Positions 38,801 through 48,081 of a DNA stretch of 64,000 nucleotides are shown one piece after another. Made by a program: the position numbers and the translations under genes. The notes beneath the pieces are model-generated. The model did no database searches, was not told the origin of the DNA, and saw only the letters and a list, made by a program, of their open reading frames with translations. The number at the start of each line of letters is the position of its first letter. Position 1 is the stretch's first letter. Source of the DNA: Methylomonas sp. AM2-LC (GTDB taxonomy: Bacteria; Pseudomonadota; Gammaproteobacteria; Methylococcales; Methylomonadaceae); NCBI RefSeq assembly GCF_039904985.1, contig NZ_CP157005.1:4669501-4733500 (forward strand), written 5' to 3'.

Positions 38801-38913
38801 TCCGGGGCTTTTTCCTTGGGTAGTTGCGTATAGGCGAGCGCCCCCAAGATCAGCACCATGAAATAACTCAGGTTGGCCAGGACATGATTTCGGTACAGCG
38901 CGTTCAGCCACAT
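35839..38913 (-). CDS. RND-family efflux permease
   Basis: A 1024-residue inner-membrane proton-driven exporter. TM1 is near residues 12-30; the proton-relay helix carries the paired aspartates in LGMLVDDAVVVIEAV; the mirrored C-terminal half has ALAGIAVNSAILMFAAA. GASAEDVERLLVTPVERML is typical of the porter domain. ATG 38913 lies one base after the adaptor stop. Substrate is not readable from sequence; the setting beside a siderophore receptor suggests siderophore or metal-chelate export. A heavy-metal pump is less likely because no metal-site signature was noticed. Confidence 0.92.
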   Translation of the reverse strand: MWLNALYRNHVLANLSYFMVLILGALAYTQLPKEKAPDTLATAADISLSMPGASAEDVERLLVTPVERMLRSKIKNIKHVNSNAQSGMASVTVLFEELDKPLYERRIQELRRELQNLAQSELPKTASMPEIFEGNLGSDWFKILVYGPGEDENFRQQARQVKLDLQRLPGVAMVQTKGLEDPELHVVFHPERLAGLGISPTALADTVSSYFKDIAAGVVKVDEREWLLRVTGTEDAAARLAQLPVIAAKGEVKLGDLADISRTSKAVKLGARFRGQPAVAVMPFKQPGANTLALIDQLKAYIDARNRVSANTGVQLFLLIDDSDNIRNAISTMEEHAWSGMLLVFAVTWLLLGTRLSLLTTLAVPFSLAGVFIALQVTKQSLNLSVLLGVIIVLGMLVDDAVVVIEAVGQQLRRGLAPLTATVSALREVWLPVTTSSMTTIATFLPLMLMTGFLGHLMGVVPQVVCLALIISIVQALWILPSHAAATVKAETSANSASWRETMRQGLQRRYTQALIQVLRHPKRALWVLLAFFVLSCSAVVFSWVKFNLLPAVPDYGFVVTLEMNNGTPSAKTLETLEEIERRVTAILKPGELRASAAESGAIAKEGQYLYGHQYGDLWFSLNRDSRDSATLIPLIKPLLNNLEGAVEAWVEGEGSALGGGIGKAINLNIQGSPGAELDSAIAELKAIVAATSGVSQVRLDIIPGLSELKLRLDSAAVQRAGLAPETVARTLQLLADGESVASFVEQGEPVGVRVRAYQNQVHDIAELLRYTVARADGSSVPLSQLVTAEPRIGPASINHIDFQQVQTLQAALDKTQMDTLAANQQIEKRWQQVKDRYPDVSVQFGGEMETVQEGLKQLWQLFVLGIGLIFIIVGAQFRSYGLPFLVLLKIPMAFAGVILGLLISGEPVSLYTMYGGVALAGIAVNSAILMFAAAHDRLGRGMGVVHASVWAAKRRLLPIFITSLTTLVGLLPLAFSDDTSATMWKPVATAIVWGVGFSTLFTLFMMPLLYRLAMGWVMREKAV

Positions 38914-38914
38914 C

Positions 38915-40063
38915 TCAGGGTTTTTCCTTGTCCAGGATGGACTCGGCCTTACCAAGCTCGTTTCGTGCTTTCGACTCCGCTTTGATTACTGCACCTTCCT
39001 GCAAGGCGAATTGCCCGGTGATGATGATTTGGCTATCGGCAGGCAGGCTTATTGCTGCCGGGCGGCCGCTTTGCGCGTCCGGCAAGTCTTGAAAATGTGC
39101 GATGCCGTTCTGATTAACGAACACACCTAGTTGTTCGCCGCGTTTGACCAGCAGTTCCGCCGGGATGTGGATGATTTTGTTGCGCCACAGCAAGCGTCCG
39201 GCGGCGCCGGGTTCGGCAGGATGGCCAATGAAATCCAGCCGCGCTTCCTGGGCGCCGGTTTCGGTACGGATGGTTGGCAACAGCGAACGTAAATGCAGTG
39301 GATAAGTAACGCCGTTGTGTTCAAATGTCAGCGATTGGGCTTGGAGTAAGGCAGGCGTTTCCCGGCTGGAGACCTGGGCGGATATCTCGGGGTGGCTGGT
39401 GTCCAGCAGCCGCACCAGTGATGTCCCTTTTGCCGTAAACTGTCCTACCGCAATCAAGCGTTCCGTCACGACACCGGCAAACGGCGCTTTGACAGTACAG
39501 TTGCTGATTTGCCGTTCGGTGGTTTCGATGCGGGCGGCATGGGCGGCGATGTCGCCATGCAATACGGCCAGTTGCGAACGTTTTTCCTGCACCTGTTCTT
39601 CCGGCAGGGTTTGCTGTTGGGCCAGGGTTTCCGCCTGTTTGAGCTGCCATTGCGACAGTTCCAGCTTAGCCTGGGTGGCTTGGCGTTCGGCTTGCAGTCT
39701 TGTCCGTTCCAGCTCGAAATCCCGGCAGGACAATTGCACCAGCACCGCTCCAACTTTAACGGTATCGCCAACCCGTACCGGCACATCCAGCACCAGGGCG
39801 TCGACCTGGGCGGCTATCGGCGAATGGTTCAAGCTTACTACCACGGCAGGGGCGGCGGATTCGGGGTAGATTGCCAGTTGCGATAGTAACGCTGTGCGTA
39901 CCGGGTTGGGTTCAGCAGCTTGGATTGATGGAAAAAAGCTCAGAAACACCCAAACACCTAGAATCGGCAACGTGTTTTTTCGTAATTCTGCATACCTGAT
40001 GACTGCTGATCTAGTTAGCTGTTCACAATCGACGCAATCCAAAAAATTAAGCTTTGGATTCAT
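38915..40063 (-). CDS. RND membrane-fusion adaptor protein
   Basis: A 382-residue HlyD-like adaptor. A signal/anchor segment lies at about 31-49 (TLPILGVWVFLSFFPSIQA). Barrel-sandwich halves flank an alpha hairpin (residues 115-200, rich in Gln/Glu: LQAERQATQAKLELSQWQLKQAETLAQQQ) and include VLVQLSCRDFELERTR and CTVKAPFAGVVTERLIAVGQF. It links the RND pump to TolC. It overlaps the upstream PepSY gene by 17 bases. Confidence 0.88.
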   Translation of the reverse strand: MNPKLNFLDCVDCEQLTRSAVIRYAELRKNTLPILGVWVFLSFFPSIQAAEPNPVRTALLSQLAIYPESAAPAVVVSLNHSPIAAQVDALVLDVPVRVGDTVKVGAVLVQLSCRDFELERTRLQAERQATQAKLELSQWQLKQAETLAQQQTLPEEQVQEKRSQLAVLHGDIAAHAARIETTERQISNCTVKAPFAGVVTERLIAVGQFTAKGTSLVRLLDTSHPEISAQVSSRETPALLQAQSLTFEHNGVTYPLHLRSLLPTIRTETGAQEARLDFIGHPAEPGAAGRLLWRNKIIHIPAELLVKRGEQLGVFVNQNGIAHFQDLPDAQSGRPAAISLPADSQIIITGQFALQEGAVIKAESKARNELGKAESILDKEKP

Positions 40064-41342
40064 CTAACCTTCTTCGCCGTTCTTGCGAAAAGCGATAAGC
40101 TCGACGTTTCTTTAGCCAAATATAAACGCCGGTGATTGACAGCATTGCAACCACCAATCCCATCAAACAAACAAAGATTTTGAATGGAATGCCCCAGACT
40201 CTGGCCATGTGTAGTGCGAACAACCACATACTGATAGTAAAACCTGTATTTTGGCCAGAAGGTAATATGACGCCTGCATATGTGCAGCTAGTTCCGTCAA
40301 ACCAAACTACAGTGCTTCCGTTTTGCTCGTTGATATCCCGGTCGCTTTTGACGCTATAGGCAAATAACCCTTTTTCCGGTTGATAGGCTAAAGCTTCCTC
40401 GTTGAGTATTTGAAAGTGCAGTTTTTGCGACTGTTCGGCCATCAAGCGTCGGCCAATGTCATGAGCACTATGCCAGTCAATATCCGGTACAGGGCGAGGA
40501 TCGGGGAGATTGGCGATTGGAAATTGGTTAAAATCCGGTAAATCAAACAATGTGTTCATCACCGGCTGGTAAACTTGCTGGCGTAAATTAAAACCTACTG
40601 ATGACCAAGCAAATACAAATAGTATCAACCAAGTCCACAAACCGCCAGCTCGATGTAAATCGAAATTGACTCGAAACGCCGATGCTGGAAACTTGATTTT
40701 CCAGGCAATCGCCCAGCGTGACCAAAACCCACGATCTTGTTGGGGAAAATCAACTTTTGCCCCAACTTTACTAACACCTCGACGTACTGGAAAAGTCAAA
40801 TAAAAAGCCAGAAAACAGTCCATTGTCCAAATCAGCGCCGCGATGCCGAACAACCATACGCCCACCTCACCTAAGGCCAAAGAGTAATGCAGGCTATAGA
40901 TAAAACTTAGAATATTCCGACGAATTATCGGCCACAGGCCTTCATCCTTACCGAATTCGATTAACTTGCCGGTATAAGGATTTAACCGAATCGAGTTATG
41001 TCCCAATTCATAAGGTTTACCGGTTGTTAGATCGGTACGGGCAATCAACCTAGCCTCATAAAGCTGATCGGGTTTACGGTTAAAACCAATAATATTGATA
41101 TCCGCGTGCGGTCCGAGGCTCAAGGCTTTTTCTCGCAGGGCGAAATCATCCAACATGGGGCGGTCTTGCATTTCCACCAGATGTAATTCGGGATTCAACC
41201 AGTTATCCAATTCATGAAAAAACGCCAGCACACTGCCGGTCAATCCGGCAACGGTTAGAAAAAAAGCCATGTACAAACCAGCGTAACGGTGGATTAGCAC
41301 CCAAAAATATCGTGTCATAGTCGTTTGAAAAATTCTTTTCAT
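40047..41342 (-). CDS. PepSY-associated membrane protein (FpvG/PiuB-like, possible siderophore-iron reductase)
   Basis: A 431-residue inner-membrane protein with four transmembrane helices. The first is in HRYAGLYMAFFLTVAGLTGSVLAFFHELDNWLNP, the second pair near SLHYSLALGEVGVWLFGIAALIWTMDC and FDLHRAGGLWTWLILFVFAWSSV, the last near KIFVCLMGLVVAMLSITGVYIWLK. Conserved histidines in HRYAG, LHYSL, DLHRAGG and LHMAR probably bind haem. FpvG, a relative, reduces iron of imported pyoverdine in the periplasm. That function here is inferred from family and from the siderophore receptor beside it. Confidence 0.82.
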   Translation of the reverse strand: MKRIFQTTMTRYFWVLIHRYAGLYMAFFLTVAGLTGSVLAFFHELDNWLNPELHLVEMQDRPMLDDFALREKALSLGPHADINIIGFNRKPDQLYEARLIARTDLTTGKPYELGHNSIRLNPYTGKLIEFGKDEGLWPIIRRNILSFIYSLHYSLALGEVGVWLFGIAALIWTMDCFLAFYLTFPVRRGVSKVGAKVDFPQQDRGFWSRWAIAWKIKFPASAFRVNFDLHRAGGLWTWLILFVFAWSSVGFNLRQQVYQPVMNTLFDLPDFNQFPIANLPDPRPVPDIDWHSAHDIGRRLMAEQSQKLHFQILNEEALAYQPEKGLFAYSVKSDRDINEQNGSTVVWFDGTSCTYAGVILPSGQNTGFTISMWLFALHMARVWGIPFKIFVCLMGLVVAMLSITGVYIWLKKRRAYRFSQERRRRLDESKA

Positions 41343-41573
41343 CCAAATGATGGCAGAGAAATCGTAACCTCCCTAGAATATCTAAAAATTCTTATTAGGC
41401 TGGAATACCTGCCGGCATTCTGAATCGAAGAGATTAATTGCGATGATGAATATCTCGAAGGCTAGGATGATTAAAACGACTTGAAAAGTGCGGATCAAAA
41501 CCCATCTTCGGCGAATTTAAAAAAGCTGGGTTTACATTAACGCATAAAACAAGCTTATTATCATCGGACGTGT

Positions 41574-44177
41574 TTAATACTGAATACTAATCGACCCCAT
41601 CGCAGTTCGCGGCGCTCCGTAGGTAGCATAGGCCGAATCGATACCAACGCCCCCGGAATACCCACTTGCGATGTTGGTGTAATAACGCTTATCCAGGAGA
41701 TTATCGATATTTAATTGGAAGGTGACTTTGGATTTACCGATAGCATGGGTATAAGCCGTCATCAAACCCAAGGTTGCATAGCCAGAGGATTTGATTGCCG
41801 GTGAATACACATTGGTAAAAAAGTTCTGTCCGCCAGAGCTTACTTGCCCATCCCGCACCGTGACGCCACCACCGAACTTGAGTCCTTTTAAATCGGTGTT
41901 CTGAAGTTCGTAAGTGCTCCAGAAACTGGCGGTGTTACGCGGCACATTCCACATCCGGTCGCCAACGTTGATACCCCCATTGAGCGGGTCGTTAGATGCA
42001 TTGGTTTTTTCGACGATGATGTCGACATTGGCCCAGGTGGCAATTGCATTCCAGCCAGGCAGGATTTCTCCCTGAATATCCAGTTCCGGTCCCCGGCTAC
42101 GGACGGCACCGATTGCCAGCGAACAGAGGCCGGGCCCACCATTGCCGCAATCATGTGTTCGGTTAGGATCACCCGTGGCAACATTGGTTTTAGTCAAATC
42201 GTAATAAGCGAGGGTAGCACGTAAGCGGCCATCGAAGAATTCGGTCTTGACGCCGCCTTCATACTGCAAGGCGTTGGTAGGTGCAATTATATTGCCTTGA
42301 CCTGGTGAGCCGCCATAAACCAAACCGCTATTTGCGCCAAAGCTTTCGACATAGTTGGCATAGAGGCTGACCCAGCCTTGCGGGTGCCATAAAATGCCGA
42401 CTCTGGGCGTTACCGCATCATGGGTCGCGCCATTAGCAGGGCTTACGATATCTTGCGATGATTGAATAGAATTTTGATGAAGGTACTGGTAACGAAGGCC
42501 GCCAGTGACATGCACATTAAAGGGAAGTTTAATTTGGTCTTGGAAGTATAAACCGTATTGATCGGTTTGAAACTGTTGGCCTGATAGCGAGACACTATTG
42601 TCTACGGTAAACGGCAAACCGGGATGTACCGGATTATAGGGATCGATAAAGGTGTATTTTTGACTGAACTCGCTTCTGTTAGCTGTATCCAGACGGTAAT
42701 AATCCCCCCCAAGCAGCAACGTATGTTTCAGGCCTAAGGTATCGAAATGGCCGGTCAGATCCAGATTGGTGGCATAGGTGTTGTTTTGGCTAACAGATGG
42801 GTATGTTGACTGTATGACCTTAGGGCCATTGAATGGTGCATAATCGGGGGCAAAAACATTCATTAAATCGCTACTGACCGCAAAAGATGGTACATGATTA
42901 TTTGCTGTATTGCTATTCTGATTCGCAGAAAAGCTGTGCTTGATAGCCCAATCATCGTTGAACTGGTGCGACCAGTTTATGCTGCCGAAAAAAGTTTCCG
43001 TGACGACGGGCGAATATTCACCGTAATTGCGGCTTATCGGGATGTTGAGTAGTTGTCCCCCTATGTAAGGATTGAATGAGCTACCCACTCCCTGGTGATT
43101 GCGGTTATACTCAAATTCTACAGTGGCCTGGGTTTTAGGGCTGATATTCCACTTCAGCACCGGCGCTAAAAATATATCTTCCGTGCCGACGAAGTCCTGA
43201 TATGAACCGCTGTTTTGATAGGACATATTCATCCGGTACAGTACATCCTTGTTATCGGCAACGGGGCCAGTGGCATCCATTGTAGTACGGTACATATCAT
43301 AAGATCCGAATTGCTGGCTCAGAGCGTAATACGGCGTTGCCTGAGGCTGTTTGGTGATCACATTGACCATGCCGCCCGGCTCAACCAAGCCATATAGCAC
43401 AGCCGCAGGGCCTTTCAACACTTCGACCGATTCGACATTGGCCATAGCCCGATTCCCTTGTTGCAGCCTGAAGCCGTTACGGAGAAAAGTTGATGAAGCA
43501 AACCCGCGTAAGGTGATGTCTGTTTGCGTGCCTCCCTGAGGCATTTGACTACTAATTGTTGGATGACTTACGACAACCCCGCTGACATTCTTCAATGCAT
43601 CCCCGAGCGTAATCACCTGCTGATCCTTTAGCACCTGCTTAGAAATAACCTGCACATTCAGCGGCGTTTCCATGATTGGCGTCTCGGTCTTGGTGCCAGC
43701 GGTGGCGTTGGGCAGGACGTAGTCTTCGTTGTAAGGGTCTTTGACATCGTAGATTGTATTGCCTACCACGTTGACTTTTGGCAATGTCGTTGTCGTATTA
43801 CTTTCAGCATCCGCAACTTTAATCGCCACCGAGTTATCACTGGTGATGCTATAAGTCAAACCGCTTCCCGCTAGGAGTTTTTTAAAGCCTTCTTCGACGG
43901 TGTAGTCGCCATCCAATCCGACCGTGGTTTTACCCTCAGTCAATTCAACTTCCGCCGAATACAACAACCCGGAATTGGTCGCAAACTGCCTTAACGCCTG
44001 TCCCAATGAACCGCCGCTAATGTGATAGTTATGCCTGATACTGGCAGTATCCGTACTGGTCTCTCCATGCGCCGCTGCGGATACGATTAGCGCGGAGGCC
44101 AGCAAGATGTGTTGGATGGCTTGGTGCAATCGCGAGGGTTGTAGAATTGAACGGCTGGTGCGACTCGTCATTGACAT
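41574..44177 (-). CDS. TonB-dependent siderophore receptor with N-terminal signalling (STN) domain
   Basis: An 867-residue outer-membrane receptor. A signal peptide (to about residue 38) is followed by an STN/secretin-like domain (about 45-120: HYHISGGSLGQALRQFATNSG). The plug domain (ETPLNVQVISKQVLKDQ, DITLRGFASSTFLRNGFRL, VLKGPAAVLYGLVEPGGMVNVITKQP) and a 22-stranded barrel follow, ending in the aromatic GSISIQY. The STN domain signals through the FecR-like regulator encoded upstream. It is FpvA/FecA-like; the ligand is probably a ferric siderophore. Confidence 0.94.
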   Translation of the reverse strand: MSMTSRTSRSILQPSRLHQAIQHILLASALIVSAAAHGETSTDTASIRHNYHISGGSLGQALRQFATNSGLLYSAEVELTEGKTTVGLDGDYTVEEGFKKLLAGSGLTYSITSDNSVAIKVADAESNTTTTLPKVNVVGNTIYDVKDPYNEDYVLPNATAGTKTETPIMETPLNVQVISKQVLKDQQVITLGDALKNVSGVVVSHPTISSQMPQGGTQTDITLRGFASSTFLRNGFRLQQGNRAMANVESVEVLKGPAAVLYGLVEPGGMVNVITKQPQATPYYALSQQFGSYDMYRTTMDATGPVADNKDVLYRMNMSYQNSGSYQDFVGTEDIFLAPVLKWNISPKTQATVEFEYNRNHQGVGSSFNPYIGGQLLNIPISRNYGEYSPVVTETFFGSINWSHQFNDDWAIKHSFSANQNSNTANNHVPSFAVSSDLMNVFAPDYAPFNGPKVIQSTYPSVSQNNTYATNLDLTGHFDTLGLKHTLLLGGDYYRLDTANRSEFSQKYTFIDPYNPVHPGLPFTVDNSVSLSGQQFQTDQYGLYFQDQIKLPFNVHVTGGLRYQYLHQNSIQSSQDIVSPANGATHDAVTPRVGILWHPQGWVSLYANYVESFGANSGLVYGGSPGQGNIIAPTNALQYEGGVKTEFFDGRLRATLAYYDLTKTNVATGDPNRTHDCGNGGPGLCSLAIGAVRSRGPELDIQGEILPGWNAIATWANVDIIVEKTNASNDPLNGGINVGDRMWNVPRNTASFWSTYELQNTDLKGLKFGGGVTVRDGQVSSGGQNFFTNVYSPAIKSSGYATLGLMTAYTHAIGKSKVTFQLNIDNLLDKRYYTNIASGYSGGVGIDSAYATYGAPRTAMGSISIQY

Positions 44178-44453
44178 TGGTTTTATCTCCTTTCAATAAT
44201 GGTGTTGTTATTACCCTTGCCGGTCGAGATTCAAAATCCGGAACTCAAAAAAGAAAAAAATTTCAAATATTTTTTAATTCGATGATTTTGTTGTAAAAAT
44301 AGATTGATTTTTTTGTGGTATGCGCAAGCACCGACTATTGAAATTTAGTTGCAGCCGACTTGCTCTGGGAAACACTGGAGTCCATAGAGTGGCTGCAGGT
44401 GCCCGTCATGGATCAAGAAGCAGGAACGCAGTGGTCCGAGTAAAACAATCCGA

Positions 44454-45419
44454 CTAGCGCGGTAGAATTTTTACCCAGTATGGGAACGGGCTGGATAACT
44501 TGACCGGCAAGTTGGCCTGGAGATTTAACAGGATTTTGTCGGTATCTTTGATGGGGAAGGAGCCAAAAATGCGCAAATCGGCAATTTCAGGCGCGCAGGT
44601 GACATAGCCTTTCCGGTAACGATTCAGCTGTATCAGAAATTCGCTGAGCGGAATGTTGTCGGCAACGATAACGCCTTGACTCCAAGCCGGTTGGTCAAGT
44701 TTTATCGAGTGGGCTGGATCAATACGAGTTGAGACGAACTGAGTTTCCTGACCTGCTTGTAACAGCTGCTTTGAGGCGGTTGGATCAGTGGGTTGGATTT
44801 CAACGCTATTGGCATAAACGGCGACTTGGCTGTAGTCGGGTTGTTTGTTAACGCTAAAACGGGTGCCGAGCGCCCGAACTCTGCCGTCTTGCGTATCGAC
44901 CACTAAAGGCCTGTGCCAACCGATGTTGTCTTTGGCGGTTTCGATGTAAATCTCACCGGCAACCAATTGTAAGCGGCGCAAATCCATGCTGAATTCAACA
45001 TTCAACGCGCTGCCGCTATCCAGCATGACCGTTGAGCCATCCGACAAGGTAATGGTTTTGGTTTCACCCTGCGCGATATGATAATTCGCCGTCCATGCCT
45101 GCCAGTAGCGACTTCGGGAAAATTGCCAACTGGATAATCCCACCGCGCCTAACAGTACAAGGTTCTTGATGGCGCGCCGGCGCTGTAAATCAGGCGCCGT
45201 TAGTGCAACTAAAGCGGCTTTGGGTGGGAGTGATTTGAGTCGATCTGCATGGAACTCCACTCTGGCCCAAGCGGTTTGGTGGTCGGGGTGTTCGGTCAGC
45301 CAGATTTCCCATTCTGCTTGCTCAGTCGGGTGTGCCTGCCCTTTACGCAGGATCGCATACCATTCGGCAGCCTGAGCCAGGACTTGAGGGTCAATAGTAG
45401 CGCGGCGTTGATTTTGCAT
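44454..45419 (-). CDS. fecR: FecR-type anti-sigma/signal transducer
   Basis: A 321-residue protein. The N-terminal cytoplasmic domain has the FecR signature AAEWYAILRKGQAHPTEQAEWEIWLTEHPDHQTAWARVE. One transmembrane segment lies near 88-105, and the periplasmic FecR domain includes GETKTITLSDGSTVMLDSGSALNVEF and VRALGTRFSVNKQ. It passes the receptor signal to the sigma factor encoded just upstream. Start and stop neighbours are six bases apart. Confidence 0.93.
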   Translation of the reverse strand: MQNQRRATIDPQVLAQAAEWYAILRKGQAHPTEQAEWEIWLTEHPDHQTAWARVEFHADRLKSLPPKAALVALTAPDLQRRRAIKNLVLLGAVGLSSWQFSRSRYWQAWTANYHIAQGETKTITLSDGSTVMLDSGSALNVEFSMDLRRLQLVAGEIYIETAKDNIGWHRPLVVDTQDGRVRALGTRFSVNKQPDYSQVAVYANSVEIQPTDPTASKQLLQAGQETQFVSTRIDPAHSIKLDQPAWSQGVIVADNIPLSEFLIQLNRYRKGYVTCAPEIADLRIFGSFPIKDTDKILLNLQANLPVKLSSPFPYWVKILPR

Positions 45420-45425
45420 GTTGCG

Positions 45426-45932
45426 TTAAATTTCGGCGCTCAAGCATTTCAACATGGCTTGTGCGACATATTTTCTGACCATGCGGTCACTGACGCCCAA
45501 TTTTTGGGCAATTTCGGCATCCGTGAGATCTTCAAAGTGCGCCAAGAAGAATGCCTGACGGACTTTTGCCGGGAGTTGATTCAGTAATTCATCGATTTCC
45601 CGCAACACTTCGAGAATGATGACATTTTCTTCGGGTGAAATGACAAACTTATCCGGATAGGTTGCAATACGTTCCAGGTAAGCTTGTTCTATGTCGCTTC
45701 GTCGCCAGTGGTCGATCAGCAAACCTTTTGCGATAGTTGTCAGGAAAGCGCGAGGCTCTTTCAGGTTGGGGGCTTGTTTTGATGCAATGACACGCACAAA
45801 AGTATCGTGCGCATGATCTTCCGCTTGCATGCGACAAGAGATTTTGCACTCAATCCATTTTAAAAGCCAATCGTGATGTTCGGTATATAATTGGCTGACA
45901 ATTTGATGGTCAGTTAAGCTTTTTGAAGTCAT
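45426..45932 (-). CDS. fecI: FecI-type ECF sigma factor
   Basis: A 168-residue extracytoplasmic-function sigma factor. Region 2 reads AEDHAHDTFVRVIASKQ, and region 4 LNQLPAKVRQAFFLAHFEDLTDAEIAQKLGVSDRMVRKYVAQAM includes the helix-turn-helix. It is the first gene of the iron locus and should activate the receptor operon on ferric-siderophore binding. The upstream AT-rich region probably carries a Fur-controlled promoter, though I could not mark a convincing Fur box. Confidence 0.93.
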   Translation of the reverse strand: MTSKSLTDHQIVSQLYTEHHDWLLKWIECKISCRMQAEDHAHDTFVRVIASKQAPNLKEPRAFLTTIAKGLLIDHWRRSDIEQAYLERIATYPDKFVISPEENVIILEVLREIDELLNQLPAKVRQAFFLAHFEDLTDAEIAQKLGVSDRMVRKYVAQAMLKCLSAEI

Positions 45933-46356
45933 GCATTACATAGTCTAAACACAAAGGTTAAATTCGATCTTCAATGCAATTATCATGCCTTTATTTGTAA
46001 TTTTTGTTTAATTGAGTATTTTTACAAATTAATACAATTAGTTATGTGTTATTTAGTTAAAGCGGAATAATTAAACTTCTTGATCAACTAAGCCGATTTA
46101 CGCATGAATTGCGTGATTTGACACAGCAAACTGTGTCAAATAACATAGTTTAATTAATTTTGTATTTCGACCAGCAAGTTGGGGCATCAAAAAGCGCTCA
46201 TCAATAATTTCCCTTTACGCGGTAAAAATCGAAAATGCCCAAGTCTTCGCAATTAAAAATGAGCGCAATTATCTGATTAGATAACGCGCTCATTGGCTTA
46301 AAGTGAATTAGCCATCCAAACGATCAGCAACCTATCCTAATTTCAAGCTAAGATTT
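45933..46356. other. AT-rich spacer between iron cargo and the DNA-processing block
   Basis: 424 bases without a gene. They include the sigma-factor promoter region and, at 46258-46294, a strong nested hairpin (AATGAGCGC with its complement, and an inner TTATCT/AGATAA stem) that probably ends the transcript of the next block. This is a natural junction between GC-richer cargo and the element core. Confidence 0.55.
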
Positions 46357-48081
46357 TTAGCCAGCCAACAATTGTTGCTCCGATACTGTTTCAAGCAGGT
46401 CATCGACATAAATACCGTTTTGCTCCAGCGCCGAGGTCATGGCGTTGATGAGCACGGCATTAGCTTTTTGCATTTCATTATCATCCCCATGGCGCATAGC
46501 CCAGAATGGATCAAAAGGAATACATCTATCCGGCCGGCGTGTTTGCCTTTTCAATTCAGCTTGAAACGCCTTGTCGAACCTTTCCGCCTGGTCATATTGT
46601 TTCCAAAATGCCGGGCTTGCGTAGGTTTCCGAAGGTGGCAGCCAGCGCCGGTAATTGCCGACGATCCGGTTCAGTCGGTCGATCAACTTTTTATTACTTG
46701 GGAAAAAGTGAATTGTGCCTCGGCCCGGAAAATACCGCACTGAGAAATAAGAAGCGCTGACCCGGCCGCCGTTACGCAATTCCTGAAAATGTCGGCCAAA
46801 CACCGTTTCCAGACTGACTTCCGGCTCCCGTTTGCCGTCAAGCATAGCGAATACCTTATCGATATCCGCCAACATCCGGCCGGAGTCCCAGGATAAATCC
46901 CGTTGATAGGATTCGGTTTTGTGCCCTGGAATAACAAAGCGGGTAGTCTTGATGCGCATACCCAGTGTGCGATGCTTGTCATTCGACTTCCAACCAAGAT
47001 AGAAAACGGAATTTTCCGAATGATAGCGGGTAATCAGATCAAATACATCTGTAGCCATGCCGATTTGAATATCGTCCTGCCTGTCCAGTATGCCCTGTAA
47101 AAAGCCATAGATATTCGCCACGGTAAATTCCAAAGCCTTGATGGACTCGAAATCCGCTTCCAACCGTTTTTGCGCCGAGGAAGACAACTTGGATGTCACT
47201 TGCGTGGATCTCAAGATGCCAGACCAGGCGCGGTCCTTCAGATCGATGTAACCACTGTACAATTGCTGCTTAGCCCAATGCACCGTTGAATGCTTATTAT
47301 CAAAAGCACCATGGCCATTTAGCTCTCCCAAGGTTTTTCCCAGCATTTGCCGGTAACGGTTGGCACGAGCATCGCTCATCACAGCTTGTCTCGCCGATTC
47401 CACGGCGGCATTGAACATCAATACCGCGTTTTCGACAAACGAATTGGGCAAAGCCAATGGGTTCATCTCGGTAAAACCGGCTGCCAGACTGTCTTCATCG
47501 ACCTGATCGGTTTTCAGATCGTCCAGGATGTTGCCCAGAATCTCATCCTCAAATCGGGAGGTTTTTTGCAGCCATACCAGCGCAATTTCCACTTCGGTTT
47601 GCCTTTCGGCATCTTCACCAGTGAACATTTGCGACATGTATTCCACTTCGCCGTATTGCTCGATCAGGCTGAGCAACAATTTACGCTCTTTGGAAAACGG
47701 ATTTTTCAGTGTTTCCGCGTTTAAAATAGCGACGATTTCTCCATCGAACATAATATCCCAGGCCTTCAGCACATGTGTCGCACCCTGAGAAAACTTTGGA
47801 TTCATGATGATGTGGGAATAGATGCTGCCATTATTAAACTGCAAAAAATCCATGCCGACCACAGCATAACCTTGGTTACGCAGGATTGGATGCTTTTCGA
47901 TATCGATTTCCACGCAGTCAATCGGTATCTTCTCCCAATGTCTATTTGGACAACCCTTCAGCAAATGGCCTTCGCCTGCCGAGGGTTCAAGGACTCTGGC
48001 AAAATCACGGTTTTTGAATCTACTCCAGGCCATTACGCTTAAGCTTTCCGGCGTTGGATAATATTGATTATGGTCTATCAT
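46357..48081 (-). CDS. Methyltransferase-like protein with DUF4942-type C-terminus
   Basis: A 574-residue protein. The N-terminal 180 residues look like an N6-adenine methyltransferase: a SAM motif VLEPSAGEGHLLKG near residue 31 and VEIDIEKH. The catalytic motif, however, reads NPKF (IIMNPKFSQGATH) instead of NPPF/Y. The C-terminal part (about 320-540, with SVFYLGWKSNDKHRTLGMRIKTTRFVIPG) resembles DUF4942 domains of mobile elements. It begins with a structured leader like its neighbours. Whether it still methylates DNA is uncertain given the altered motif. Confidence 0.72.
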   Translation of the reverse strand: MIDHNQYYPTPESLSVMAWSRFKNRDFARVLEPSAGEGHLLKGCPNRHWEKIPIDCVEIDIEKHPILRNQGYAVVGMDFLQFNNGSIYSHIIMNPKFSQGATHVLKAWDIMFDGEIVAILNAETLKNPFSKERKLLLSLIEQYGEVEYMSQMFTGEDAERQTEVEIALVWLQKTSRFEDEILGNILDDLKTDQVDEDSLAAGFTEMNPLALPNSFVENAVLMFNAAVESARQAVMSDARANRYRQMLGKTLGELNGHGAFDNKHSTVHWAKQQLYSGYIDLKDRAWSGILRSTQVTSKLSSSAQKRLEADFESIKALEFTVANIYGFLQGILDRQDDIQIGMATDVFDLITRYHSENSVFYLGWKSNDKHRTLGMRIKTTRFVIPGHKTESYQRDLSWDSGRMLADIDKVFAMLDGKREPEVSLETVFGRHFQELRNGGRVSASYFSVRYFPGRGTIHFFPSNKKLIDRLNRIVGNYRRWLPPSETYASPAFWKQYDQAERFDKAFQAELKRQTRRPDRCIPFDPFWAMRHGDDNEMQKANAVLINAMTSALEQNGIYVDDLLETVSEQQLLAG

